Source of the DNA: Halohasta litchfieldiae
GTDB taxonomy: Archaea > Halobacteriota > Halobacteria > Halobacteriales > Haloferacaceae
Direction of reading: 5' to 3'
Length of the DNA stretch: 64,000 nt
Assembly: GCF_002788215.1 (NCBI RefSeq)
Contig: NZ_CP024845.1
Span: forward strand, 620,001-684,000
A model generated the notes under the pieces. The model was not told the DNA's origin. It saw only the letters and a list, made by a program, of their open reading frames with translations, and searched no databases. The first letter of the stretch is position 1. Each line of letters begins with the position of its first letter. Both the position numbers and the translations under genes were made by a program. Below are positions 8,171 to 17,321 of the stretch, in pieces.

Positions 8171-10348
8171 TCAGAACAGCACTCGTTCGAGGAGTCGGCG
8201 CACGAGTGGTGGACGCTGAGACTCATGAGGATAGACAGTAACAGCCGTACAGCCTGGACTCGGGACCGTCGGTCGGTCATCGAACAGGGCGTCTCGAAGT
8301 CTGTGGTCGCTGCCGCGACGAACAAGGAGATCGGGACGCTGTGTCTGTCCACCATCGGTTCGGATCGGCTCTGCGGTGACTGGGACCGACAGTAGCTCCG
8401 AGAGCTCCGACTGGTAGTCATCGATGGTTTGTGTGTACTGGTCAGTATTTGCGTTGCCAGCCGGATACCACAGCGAAATCGCGCCGTCGTTTGCAGCCGC
8501 GACAGCCTCACCAACTGTCACTGCGAGTGGAGCGTATGGGCCACCATCGCCCGAAAGAATAACGCGCTTTGGACGGCCGTAGCCGAGGTTATCTATGAGC
8601 AGGACATCACACGGGGCGTGCCGAACAACCCAATCGATCGGGTCGCCGACCAGCCGCGACCGAAGCCGAAGTGGCTCGTGTTCGGCTAGTATTGTGTCTA
8701 CCCCACGATGGTCGGCGAAGTTAACAATCGCGTGTTTCGTGTCGTGGCTGACGATCTCGTCGGCCTCGATGTCGACACCGTACTCGGCTTCGAGCTCGGT
8801 GATCCGTGTTTCGAAGGAGCGATCAGATGACGACTGAATAGTTGCATTTTCCGTGAGTGGTGCCTGGTCAGGAATCTCCTCGAACCGAACGACGACGACA
8901 CGACCGTCGTTCGGACGAACGATGTCTGCGGCCAGCGCGACCAGTGATCGCTCGCGTGTCTCGTCGACGTCCTTCGTGAGCGCAACGAGGACCTCTTGGG
9001 TGTCGTCTTCGGTGACCGCGGCAACGTCCGTCAGTGCGTTTCGACCGACCTGTCGACGGATTGCATCGCTTGCGGCACCGTCCCGATTAACTCGGGCACG
9101 AACGTAGACGAAGTACCAAAGAATACTCCCAAGAATGATAACAAGCGCGCCAACGAGTGCGACCGCCCCCATCTGTGTCAGGAGGAGCGCCCCCGTGATT
9201 GCACCGAAAATCTGCATCCAGGGATACAACGGCGAGGTGAACTCCGGTTCGTACTCCATGCTCCCCTCGCGGAAGGCGATGAGTGCGATATTGATTAGGC
9301 CGAACACCATAATCTGGAACGCACTCGCCAGTTTTGCGATTTCTAAGATCGGGACGAACGCGATGAGGACCAGCAGTACCGCACCCGTGAGCGTAATCGA
9401 GGTGACAGGGGTTCCGAACCGCTCGCTGACCGTCGACAACGATGGCGGTGCCAGCTGATCCCGACTCATCGCAAACGGATACCGCGACGACGAGAGGATT
9501 CCAGCATTCGCCGTCGAGATAAGTGCGAGAATGGCCGCTATAATAACCGCAGCAACACCAACCTGTCCGAGTGTTGCTTCGGCAGCGACTGCAACCGGTG
9601 TCAGCGAACCGGCGACGCTTCCGGGGTCCGTGACACCAACCAGGACGGCAACGATTGCGACATACAGGACAGTGGTAAATGCCAGCGAGCCCAGGATCCC
9701 AAGGGGGATGTTTCGGCCCGGATCTTCGATCTCCTCGGCGACGCTTGCGACCTTCGTCACGCCAGCATAGGAGACGAATACGAGCCCGGTTGCAGCCAGT
9801 AGGCCACCGAGACCGTCAGCGAAGAAGTTCGCGTAGTTGGTCGACTGGACACTGGGTGCGCTCCCGGCGGCAAACCAGCCGAGTGCTGCCAGCATGACGA
9901 CGACGATGACAAGTTGGAGTCGACCGGTCTGTTTGGCTCCGAAGATGTTCACTAAAATGAGGACCGTTGCAAGGCCCAGTGCGACTGGCTTCAGTGGGAG
10001 ATCAAAAATCAAAAGCAGATAGGGAACACCGCCAACGAGTGCGAGTGCCCCTTTGAACGAGAGCGAAAACCACGTCCCAACGCCAGCAATAGTTCCAAGC
10101 AGGGGACCCATGCCACGTTCGATGTAAATGTAGGTACCTCCGGCCTCCGGCATCGCGGTCGCCATCTCTGATTTCGAGAGCGCTGCTGGAACCACGAGGA
10201 GTCCCGCGAGGAGATAGGCGACGATGACAGCTGGCCCGGCGATTTCGAGCGCCAATGCCGGCAGGATGAAAATACCACTACCGATCATTGCACCGATACT
10301 GATCGCGAGGACCGAGGGGAGACCGAGGTCTCGTTCGAGTTCTTTCAT
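8171..10348 (-). CDS. APC-superfamily amino-acid permease with C-terminal universal-stress-type domains
   Basis: 725 aa from the ATG at 10348. An upstream ATG at 10552 would add 68 non-homologous residues lying over the promoter. Residues about 5-430 form the 12-helix transporter, with the GAMIGSGIF unwound-helix motif of APC carriers close to the N-terminus. After about 460, two Usp-like Rossmann domains follow in tandem, the second containing a RPKRVILSGDGGPYAP segment. Such fusions are common in haloarchaeal cationic amino-acid transporters. Upstream lie a TATA-like box (10403-10409) and a palindrome (10423-10437). An Lrp regulator is divergent. Confidence 0.88.
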   Translation of the reverse strand: MKELERDLGLPSVLAISIGAMIGSGIFILPALALEIAGPAVIVAYLLAGLLVVPAALSKSEMATAMPEAGGTYIYIERGMGPLLGTIAGVGTWFSLSFKGALALVGGVPYLLLIFDLPLKPVALGLATVLILVNIFGAKQTGRLQLVIVVVMLAALGWFAAGSAPSVQSTNYANFFADGLGGLLAATGLVFVSYAGVTKVASVAEEIEDPGRNIPLGILGSLAFTTVLYVAIVAVLVGVTDPGSVAGSLTPVAVAAEATLGQVGVAAVIIAAILALISTANAGILSSSRYPFAMSRDQLAPPSLSTVSERFGTPVTSITLTGAVLLVLIAFVPILEIAKLASAFQIMVFGLINIALIAFREGSMEYEPEFTSPLYPWMQIFGAITGALLLTQMGAVALVGALVIILGSILWYFVYVRARVNRDGAASDAIRRQVGRNALTDVAAVTEDDTQEVLVALTKDVDETRERSLVALAADIVRPNDGRVVVVRFEEIPDQAPLTENATIQSSSDRSFETRITELEAEYGVDIEADEIVSHDTKHAIVNFADHRGVDTILAEHEPLRLRSRLVGDPIDWVVRHAPCDVLLIDNLGYGRPKRVILSGDGGPYAPLAVTVGEAVAAANDGAISLWYPAGNANTDQYTQTIDDYQSELSELLSVPVTAEPIRTDGGQTQRPDLLVRRGSDHRLRDALFDDRPTVPSPGCTAVTVYPHESQRPPLVRRLLERVLF

Positions 10349-10402
10349 TGTATGAGTGGTCTGGCAGAGACTGCGTTCGTGAGCAAGTTGTATGACGGAA
10401 CA

Positions 10403-10437
10403 ATATAAAGTAGCTGATTCAATTGACGATCCGTCAA
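10403..10437 (-). promoter_or_regulatory. promoter of the amino-acid permease with palindromic operator candidate
   Basis: On the minus strand the box CTTTATATTG (10401-10410) would place the transcript start near 10380, about 30 nt before the ATG. Directly upstream of it, where an archaeal activator or Lrp-type protein often binds, is a perfect 15-bp palindrome, TTGACG-ATC-CGTCAA at 10423-10437. The divergent neighbour is an Lrp-family gene, making it the first candidate ligand. No binding data; inference from position and symmetry. Confidence 0.45.
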
Positions 10438-10999
10438 AATATAACGCATATATATCGCCTAGTGTCATCAATAGTGGTCGGTAGCTCTCGGTAACTCTGT
10501 GTCCAAATCCAGTCAACACGGAAATGACGCTGTCGACGGTTGGTGTCGACAAGGTGTTGGCTCAATCCAGACAGAAGAAGACTGATAGTTCCGCCAGATG
10601 CTATAGATATACAATATGAAAAACGGCACTTTGGATGCGATCGATAAGCATATTCTGTACTATCTCCAGCAGGACGCCAGAGGAACCTCTTCGAGCGATA
10701 TTGCAGAGAAACTCGATCTCTCAGCAAGTACCGTTCGGACACGGCTCAACAAACTGGAGTCCAGCGGCATCATTCGCGGATACCATCTCGATATCGACTA
10801 TGATCTAGCGGGCTATCCCCTCTATACAAAGATTATCTGTACGGCACCCATCCCAGATCGGGATAGCCTCGCGAATCGGGCTCGAAAGATCCATGGGGTC
10901 ACTGCTGTCCGCGAGATCATGACCGGCGAGAATAACGTCTATGTGAACGCGATCGGCAAAAATCACGATGACCTCAACCGAATCACCGAAGATCTAGAT

Positions 11000-12400
11000 T
11001 CAGTACTTCACAAAGCCGCTTAGTTAGAACGTCTGCTTGCTGAAGGTGTGTCTAAAACCAAACAAGCAGACGGTGAGATCCACGAGGACCAGCTTCTTAA
11101 CTTTCTCGTCAACCGCCTTGACGAGGAAGTTTCGCTCTCGTTAGCCAATAACGCTGAAATCACTGCTGAAGACATCTATGAGGTCCTCGTCGGCGCTTGC
11201 GCCGACGGGACCTCTGTCTCTACGCTCTGTGCGTCGAGCCAGAACTCACCCGCTGGGAACACGGTCCTCTACCATCTTCGGACGAAGTTCGAGCCGGAAC
11301 GGCTCGAACGAGTCGCTAACACGCTCCTGCGAAAGGATCTCGATGAATTGCTCCCCGAACAGGTGGAGGTCTGCGCAGACCTCCACCTGCGGCCCTACTA
11401 CGGTGACGAAGACGACACAGACGGCCTCTATCACTCGGTAGCGAAGCGTGGAACCACTGCGTTCCACGCCTATGCCACACTCTACGCGCGTGTGAAGAAC
11501 AAACGCTACACGCTGGCGGTACGCCGTCTCAAAGACGGCGATACCGCAAGTAGTGTCCTCGCTGAGTTCTTCGGTGTCCTCGACGGCCTTGACGCCGGGG
11601 TCAAGGCCGTCTACCTTGATCGCGGATTCTACGACAGTAAGTGTCTCACGCTGCTTCAGGCGCACAATTACGCGTACGTGATCCCGATCATCCGGTGGGG
11701 TGAGGCGATTCAGCAAGAGCTCTCGGAAGGATGGAGTCGCGTCATTCAGCATGATCTGACGGGGAAACTCGACGGTCACAGCTGGACCGTCGATTTTCCC
11801 GTCTACATCGACTGTACGTACCTAAATGGGAAGTATGACGAGAACGGTGTGGCGCGTCACGGCTACGCCGCTGACGCGCCGTTCATCGACTCACCACGGG
11901 ACGCTCGATACCACTACTCGAAACGCTTCGGTATCGAGTCAAGCTATCGCTTGTTTGAGCAAGCGATAGCGACAACGACAACACGAGATCCAACGGTACG
12001 GCTGCTGTACGTGGTGGTGAGTCTCCTCTTACAGAACGTCTGGCGGTACCTTCACTACGAGTATGTGGCGACGCCCCGCCGAGGCGGGCGTCGCCTCTGG
12101 TGGTGGCCGTACAAGGAGTTCGTCAATATGATTCGACGAGCTGCGTGGACGGCCCTCGCGGTGCGTCGGGCCGTCCCCGCGAATCGGCCACCTGACGACC
12201 GATTCCACCGCTAACCACCGACCGAGCAAGCCAGCGGAGTGAGTGGCGACGCTGTCGCGTCGGCGGCTGACCGCCGCCGACAGCGACAGCTCTCCGTCGA
12301 TCCGTCCGTAATTCTCTCGTCGAGACCGTCAGTACAACCGCTTCGACACAGAACTCAGGCCGCAGAAACAGCTAGCCGAGGATGCTTTGTGAGGTACTGA
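11000..12400 (+). mobile_element. ISH3-family insertion sequence, 1401 bp, complete
   Basis: Terminal inverted repeats of 17 bp with one mismatch: left TCAGTACTTCACAAAGC (11000-11016), right end reads TCAGTACCTCACAAAGC on the minus strand (12384-12400). It is flanked by a 3-bp direct repeat GAT (10997-10999 and 12401-12403); a 5-bp GATTC duplication is an alternative if the ends are set 2 bp inward. It carries one intact transposase gene. The noncoding 3' part (12215-12383) contains a strong GC-rich stem around 12250-12290. The insertion is inside an lrp-like gene. Confidence 0.9.
11048..12214 (+). CDS. ISH3-family transposase
   Basis: 388 aa, starting at GTG. The sequence has the ISH3-type layout: an acidic N-terminal helical domain, a GTTAFHAYATLYARVKNKRY segment, an Asp in the VYLDRGFYDSK block, and a C-terminal FGIESSYRLFEQ block carrying the Glu of the DDE triad. 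The length is that expected for ISH3/ISH27/ISH51 relatives. The frame is intact and the element has both ends, so it may still be mobile. Confidence 0.92.
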   Translation: MSKTKQADGEIHEDQLLNFLVNRLDEEVSLSLANNAEITAEDIYEVLVGACADGTSVSTLCASSQNSPAGNTVLYHLRTKFEPERLERVANTLLRKDLDELLPEQVEVCADLHLRPYYGDEDDTDGLYHSVAKRGTTAFHAYATLYARVKNKRYTLAVRRLKDGDTASSVLAEFFGVLDGLDAGVKAVYLDRGFYDSKCLTLLQAHNYAYVIPIIRWGEAIQQELSEGWSRVIQHDLTGKLDGHSWTVDFPVYIDCTYLNGKYDENGVARHGYAADAPFIDSPRDARYHYSKRFGIESSYRLFEQAIATTTTRDPTVRLLYVVVSLLLQNVWRYLHYEYVATPRRGGRRLWWWPYKEFVNMIRRAAWTALAVRRAVPANRPPDDRFHR

Positions 12401-12570
12401 GATTCGCTTGGATTGGATATTGTCGACGAAAAGCTCATTCGAGACGAGTATGTCTGTCCGTATCATGGCTTTCTTGACGAAGGAAAAGAACCTGAGCCAG
12501 AGACCGACAAGAGTCATACTGACTGATAGTATATAGAAATACATACATTACTCGATGGTGACATTAAAAT

Positions 12571-13059
12571 ATGACATTAGTTGTTCCATACGATAACAGT
12601 GAGCTATCCAAGACAGCACTTATTCGTGCAGCACAGTTCAGTACGGTGTTCGATCAACGTGTTGTTGCGGTGAGTGTCGTTCCGAGAAACAATACAACAT
12701 ATGCCAGGGAGCGTGACTGGATCGGTTCGAACGAGCGTTTCGATACCGAGGCGGTCGTCACAACGCTTCGAGAGTCCGTTGCAAAGATCGCTCCTGAGGC
12801 AACATTCGATCACATCTCTGTTGGTCGAGATGCTCCCTCTGGGACGATTGCGAACAAAATCCGCCGCTTTGCACGCCAGAACGATGCAAGTATCGTATTT
12901 GTTGGTAGTGAAAACGCAGGGCGAATTGTCGGCACACTCACTGTCGGTTCTTCGGTAACCACCGACCGATCCTACGAAACGATGATCATTCCACATGCCA
13001 AACCAGTCAAAATCAAAGAGCTCGAAACTGCACTGCCGACGCCACCCGAAATCCAGTAG
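12571..13059 (+). CDS. universal stress protein (UspA family)
   Basis: 162 aa, single Usp domain. It opens with the beta-strand/loop LVVPYDNSELSKTAL that is typical of Usp proteins (V-P-x-D-x-S). The usual C-terminal ATP-binding G-x-x-G-x(9)-G-S signature is altered to GSENAGRIVGTLTVGSS, so nucleotide binding is uncertain. It lies just after the split lrp gene and may once have been in its regulatory neighbourhood. Separate transcript assumed. Confidence 0.75.
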   Translation: MTLVVPYDNSELSKTALIRAAQFSTVFDQRVVAVSVVPRNNTTYARERDWIGSNERFDTEAVVTTLRESVAKIAPEATFDHISVGRDAPSGTIANKIRRFARQNDASIVFVGSENAGRIVGTLTVGSSVTTDRSYETMIIPHAKPVKIKELETALPTPPEIQ

Positions 13060-13234
13060 GTGTCGACTGTCGTTATATTGACGCTCAGTACACCCTTTCG
13101 ATACGACTCTGTAGTGTGTCATACTGTTTCACAGTGAGTTGTCGGTATTCAGCCGTTGTGCGGTCATACTCGGCCGAATCACTGCAGGCCGAAACACTAT
13201 GCTTTTCACCCTCCTACCGGTAGCACCCTGTATA

Positions 13235-15421
13235 ATGGGCCGACGAAAAAAGATCGTTCAAGAATGTGAACGGCTGATGGACAACCCGGAGCACATCCGG
13301 AACATCGCCATTGCCGCTCACGTCGACCACGGCAAGACAACGCTTTCTGACAATCTCCTCGCAGGCGCAGGCATGATCTCCAACGAGACAGCCGGCCAGC
13401 AGCTCGCGATGGATACCAAAGAGGACGAACAGGAACGTGGGATCACCATCGATGCAGCAAACGTTTCGATGACCCACGAGTACGAGGACACCAACCACCT
13501 CATCAACCTGATCGATACCCCGGGCCACGTCGACTTCGGCGGCGACGTAACCCGAGCCATGCGCGCAGTTGACGGCGCGCTCGTGGTTGTCGACGCAGTC
13601 GAAGGCGCAATGCCACAGACAGAAACTGTCCTTCGACAGGCACTCCGAGAGGGTGTCAAACCAGCACTGTTCATCAACAAGGTCGACCGCCTCATCAACG
13701 AGCTTCAGGAAGGACCTGAAGAGATGCAGGAACGACTGATGTCGGTTATCCACGACGTGAACGAACTCATCCGTGGGATGACCGAAGAGAAGGATTACGA
13801 CTGGACCGTCTCGGTCGAAGGCGGCACCGTCGGCTTCGGTTCGGCGCTCTACAAATGGGGTGTCTCGATGCCGTCGATGCAGCGCACCGGCATCGACTTC
13901 GGCGACATCATGGAGCTCGAACGCAGTGGCGAGGAAGGCCGCGATGAGCTGCAGGAACGAACTCCATTGTCGAACGTCGTCCTCGACATGGTCGCCGAGC
14001 ACTTCCCGAACCCTGTGGACGCCCAGCCCCGTCGTATCCCGACGGTATGGCGTGGCGACGCCGACTCGGAGATTGCCAAAACAATGCGATTTGTCGACGA
14101 AGACGGCGAAGTCGTCTTCATGTCGACCGATATCTCGATGGACCCACACGCTGGCGAAATCGCTACGGGTCGACTGTTCTCCGGAACGATTGAAAAAGGT
14201 CAGAATCTCTATGTCTCCGGGACGGCGGGCACCAACCGTGTCCAGTCGGTCGGGATCTTCATGGGTGGCGAACGCGAGGAAGTCGAAAAGGTACCCGCAG
14301 GCAACATCGCCGCGGTCACCGGCCTCAAGGACGCCATCGCTGGCTCTACTGTCTCCTCCGTCGAGATGACACCGTTCGAGTCCATCGAACACATCTCCGA
14401 GCCGGTCATTACGAAATCCGTCGAGGCAAAGAGCATGGACGACCTGCCGAAGCTCATCAAGACGCTCCAGCAGGTCGCCAAAGAGGACCCAACCATTCGC
14501 ATCGAGATCAACGAGGACACTGGCGAGCACCTGATCAGCGGACAGGGTGAACTCCACCTCGAAGTCATCACCCACCGTATCCGCGACAACCAGGGTATTC
14601 AGGTCCACACCGGTGAGCCGATTGTCGTGTTCCGCGAGCAGCCTCAGGAGAAATCCCGCGAAGTCGAGGGTGTCTCGCCGAACAACCACAACAAGTTCTA
14701 CATCACCGCCGAACCCCTTGACCAAGACATCGTCGACTCGATCAAGCTCGGCGAGGCCTCGATGGATATGCCCGAACTGGAACGCCGTGAGGCACTTCAG
14801 GAGGCAGGGATGGACAAAGACGACTCCCAGCTTGTCGAACACATGTTCAAAACGAACATCCTGCTCGACGAGACAAAGGGTATCCAGCACCTCAACGAGA
14901 CGATGGAACTGGTCATCGAGGGGCTCGAAGATGCCCTCGAAGACGGTCCACTCGCGGCCGAACCCGTTCAGGGTGCCCTGTTCCGACTCCACGACGCCAA
15001 ACTCCACGAGGATACGATCCACCGTGGTCCCGCACAGGTCATTCCGGCAACGCGGGATGCAGTCCACCGCTCGCTGATCGACGCCGAGATTAGGCTGCTC
15101 GAACCGATCCAGAACGTCCGTATCGACGTTCCATCCGAGTACATGGGCTCGGCTTCCGGCGAGATTCAGGGCCGCCGTGGCACTGTCGACGACATGTTCC
15201 AGGAGGGCGACCTCATGGTGATCGAAGGCATCGCGCCTGTCGAAGAGATGATCGGTTTCTCCTCGGACGTTCGATCCGCGACCGAGGGCCGTGCGTCGTG
15301 GAACACCGAGAACGCTGGCTTCCGTGTGCTGGTGGACAACCTCCAGACCGAGAAGATCGGCGAGATCCGCGAGCGCAAAGGGATGAAGCAGGAACTGCCG
15401 CCGAGCATCGACTACATCTAA
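13235..15421 (+). CDS. fusA: translation elongation factor 2 (aEF-2)
   Basis: 728 aa GTPase for ribosomal translocation. The start is set at 13235 ([10 protein letters not shown]); it fits a TATA-like GCTTTTCAC about 30 nt upstream. An in-frame ATG further upstream is not conserved. Features: P-loop AHVDHGKT 28-35, DTPGHVDF and NKVD G motifs, and the diphthamide site His596 in IHRGPAQ. In many archaea EF-2 follows rpsL/rpsG; here it follows a Usp gene and an IS-disrupted regulator, so that linkage is absent or lies outside the window. Confidence 0.98.
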   Translation: MGRRKKIVQECERLMDNPEHIRNIAIAAHVDHGKTTLSDNLLAGAGMISNETAGQQLAMDTKEDEQERGITIDAANVSMTHEYEDTNHLINLIDTPGHVDFGGDVTRAMRAVDGALVVVDAVEGAMPQTETVLRQALREGVKPALFINKVDRLINELQEGPEEMQERLMSVIHDVNELIRGMTEEKDYDWTVSVEGGTVGFGSALYKWGVSMPSMQRTGIDFGDIMELERSGEEGRDELQERTPLSNVVLDMVAEHFPNPVDAQPRRIPTVWRGDADSEIAKTMRFVDEDGEVVFMSTDISMDPHAGEIATGRLFSGTIEKGQNLYVSGTAGTNRVQSVGIFMGGEREEVEKVPAGNIAAVTGLKDAIAGSTVSSVEMTPFESIEHISEPVITKSVEAKSMDDLPKLIKTLQQVAKEDPTIRIEINEDTGEHLISGQGELHLEVITHRIRDNQGIQVHTGEPIVVFREQPQEKSREVEGVSPNNHNKFYITAEPLDQDIVDSIKLGEASMDMPELERREALQEAGMDKDDSQLVEHMFKTNILLDETKGIQHLNETMELVIEGLEDALEDGPLAAEPVQGALFRLHDAKLHEDTIHRGPAQVIPATRDAVHRSLIDAEIRLLEPIQNVRIDVPSEYMGSASGEIQGRRGTVDDMFQEGDLMVIEGIAPVEEMIGFSSDVRSATEGRASWNTENAGFRVLVDNLQTEKIGEIRERKGMKQELPPSIDYI

Positions 15422-15575
15422 CTCGACGCTCGCGGTTCACGGTCTGCAGTCCAGCACTGACTGGCAGTAGTCAGTGCCTACCTGTCGGTAGGCGGTATTT
15501 TCTGGTTTTATAAGTTGATTCACATCAGCAGTCGCTCTGGATGCCGTCGACAGCCCGAGTCGGGCCTTCGATGAA

Positions 15576-15610
15576 CTCTTATACCTGCTGAAACAGGGTC
15601 AATATATATG
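15576..15610 (+). promoter_or_regulatory. promoter producing a leaderless transcript at 15608
   Basis: CTTATACC (15578-15585) is a good archaeal TATA box. Its centre lies about 27 nt before the ATG at 15608, the normal distance to the transcription start, so the mRNA should begin at or next to that ATG. This places the 36-codon ORF at 15608, not the ACT-domain gene, as the first translated unit. Confidence 0.6.
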
Positions 15611-15718
15611 CGGACGGGAACGATAGCCGAAGTCCGACGGGACAGCATCGCACGACAGAGCACCTGCTGTCGGTCGGACACAACACGACGCTCGTCCCGC
15701 TCGGAGGTGGCTCTATGA
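15608..15718 (+). CDS. short leaderless ORF (36 aa) overlapping the ACT-domain gene; possible leader peptide
   Basis: ATG at 15608, TGA at 15716-15718. The TGA overlaps the ATG of the next gene (ATGA at 15715-15718). The peptide is basic and Arg/Ser/Thr rich, with adjacent Cys residues near position 20. Five Thr and two Ile among 36 codons are notable in front of the homoserine/threonine pathway, but not enough to call a classic attenuator. With the TATA box in place, ribosomes would load here first and reach the ACT gene by termination-reinitiation. Its existence as a stable protein is unproven. Confidence 0.5.
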   Translation: MRTGTIAEVRRDSIARQSTCCRSDTTRRSSRSEVAL

Positions 15719-16245
15719 GCGACACCGGCGGCGAGGTCCAGACCCACACGGTTCGGCTCGAACTCGTCGACGAGCCGGGCGAGCTGCTCCGCGCGCTCCA
15801 ACCGATCTCCGAGGCGGGTGGCAATCTGCTGTCGATCTACCACGAACGCGGGAACCTCACGCCGCGGGGTCATATCCCGGTCGAGGTCGACATCTCGTGT
15901 GCCCCCAATCGGTTCGACAATATCGTCGACTCGCTACGGGATGCCGGTGTCAACGTCATTCAAGCCGGTACCGAGCGGTACGACGAGGAACTGGTCGTGG
16001 TTCTGGTCGGCCATCTCGTCGACACTGATCTCTCGGACACGCTCAGACAGATCGAATCCTGCGCCAACGCCTCGCTGACCGATCTCTCATTGTCGGCTCC
16101 GCGGGGTCGCGACGAGACATCCAGTGCTCGAATCCGACTCAAGACGCGGTCGGGGACCAACGGCGACGCGCTGGCAAAACTCCGGGAGATTGCTGAGGAC
16201 AAGGAGCTGCAGGTCATCGAACCACTCACGGAGGCAAGCCAATGA
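15715..16245 (+). CDS. ACT-domain protein paired with homoserine dehydrogenase
   Basis: 176 aa. Two ACT-like beta-alpha-beta-beta-alpha-beta units: residues about 8-80 (VRLELVDEPGELLRALQPI opening with the ligand-contact Gly) and about 85-170. No catalytic domain. ACT domains sense amino acids, and the gene overlaps hom by four bases, so it most likely supplies feedback regulation (by Thr or Met) to the dehydrogenase, which lacks its own C-terminal ACT domain. Translationally coupled to the short ORF upstream. Confidence 0.8.
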   Translation: MSDTGGEVQTHTVRLELVDEPGELLRALQPISEAGGNLLSIYHERGNLTPRGHIPVEVDISCAPNRFDNIVDSLRDAGVNVIQAGTERYDEELVVVLVGHLVDTDLSDTLRQIESCANASLTDLSLSAPRGRDETSSARIRLKTRSGTNGDALAKLREIAEDKELQVIEPLTEASQ

Positions 16246-17201
16246 GCGGCGCTCGACTCGCCGTGTTGGGTGCTGGTGCGGTCGGCCGCTCGGTGGTCGA
16301 ACTCGCCGAGGAGTACGGCCACACCGTTACCGCGGTTGCGGACTCCTCGTCGGCCATCGTCGACCCAGAAGGTGTCGACGCCGAGGCCGTCCTCCAGCGC
16401 AAATCCGACGAGGGCGTCGTTGGTGACAACGACCCATCCGAGGCGTTAGGCGCTGCCTACGACGTGTTAGTCGAGGTCACACCGACGACACTCGGTGACG
16501 CCGAACCCGGCTTCTCGCACGTCAAGCATGGGCTCGAACGCGACAAACACGTCGTGCTGGCCAACAAGGGACCGGTTGCCGAGCGGTACGGCGAGCTGCG
16601 GGAGCTTGAGGCCGACAGCGAAGGGAAGATTCGATTCGAGGCGACCGTCGGCGGTGCGATTCCGATCCTCTCTACTATCGAGGATTTCGGACCGACCCAT
16701 ATTACCGCCGCACGTGGCGTCCTCAACGGGACGGCCAACTTCATCCTCTCGCGGATGGCCGCCGAGGGACTCGACTACGAACACGTGCTGGCCGAAGCCC
16801 AGGATCTCGGCGTCGCCGAGGCCGATCCGACGTTCGACGTCGAGGGGATCGACGCCGCGCTCAAGTTCGTCATTCTCTCGAACGTTCTAGCCGACGGCGA
16901 TCAGGAGTTCACCCTCGAAGATGCAGCCGTCGACGGAATCACGGAGATTCCGGGAACCGCACTCGATCTCGCCGCCGAGGACGGCCGGACGATCCGCCTC
17001 ATCGGTGAGTCGACGCCTGAGGGCGTCAGCGTCGCTCCACGGCTCGTTCCCGCCGACGGGCCACTGTCAGTGACGGGAACGCTCAACATCGTCCAACTGG
17101 AGACCACCCACGCCGGCCGACTGAACATCAGTGGTCGAGGTGCGGGCGGTCCCGAGACGGCGACCGCGGTACTGTCGGATGTGAGTCGACTGGTCGAGTA
17201 A
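16242..17201 (+). CDS. hom: homoserine dehydrogenase
   Basis: 319 aa; NAD(P)-dependent reduction of aspartate semialdehyde to homoserine, the branch to Thr, Met and Ile. N-terminal Rossmann motif GAGAVG at 9-14, a VVLANKGPVA segment near 105, the FEATVGGAIPIL active-site block near 130-142 and the EADPTFDVEGIDAALK catalytic helix near 195. The length matches forms without a C-terminal ACT domain; that function appears to be supplied by the overlapping upstream gene. Confidence 0.93.
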   Translation: MSGARLAVLGAGAVGRSVVELAEEYGHTVTAVADSSSAIVDPEGVDAEAVLQRKSDEGVVGDNDPSEALGAAYDVLVEVTPTTLGDAEPGFSHVKHGLERDKHVVLANKGPVAERYGELRELEADSEGKIRFEATVGGAIPILSTIEDFGPTHITAARGVLNGTANFILSRMAAEGLDYEHVLAEAQDLGVAEADPTFDVEGIDAALKFVILSNVLADGDQEFTLEDAAVDGITEIPGTALDLAAEDGRTIRLIGESTPEGVSVAPRLVPADGPLSVTGTLNIVQLETTHAGRLNISGRGAGGPETATAVLSDVSRLVE

Positions 17202-17321
17202 GCTGCGGTTCGAAGCGTGGCGTCGACTGTTTTCCGTTCGGACGCTACTGTAGATGACTGGCTCTGTCGCTATCGTGTTGACTTGTATTGGACGTACTTT
17301 CGCTCTGATGAGGTGGAGAAA

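Larger units (their letters stand above)
10616..12526 (+). pseudogene. Lrp/AsnC-family regulator split by an ISH3-type insertion
   Basis: The 5' part (10616-10999, 128 codons) encodes an N-terminal winged helix-turn-helix (about 6-60) and most of the RAM/ligand-binding domain. At Asp128 the frame runs into the insertion sequence and stops at 11023 after seven foreign residues. The missing end resumes in the correct frame at 12404 (after the GAT duplication 12401-12403) and runs to TGA at 12526. It encodes SLGLDIVDEKLIRDE and then CPYHGF, a usual ending for haloarchaeal Lrp proteins. Removing 11000-12403 restores a 168-residue protein. Whether the truncated 135-residue form still binds DNA is unknown; the oligomerisation domain is incomplete. 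Confidence 0.9.

Noticed and set aside
13214-15067. 617-codon open frame antisense to EF-2
   Set aside because: Composition artefact opposite a strongly conserved gene; no domain, no promoter.
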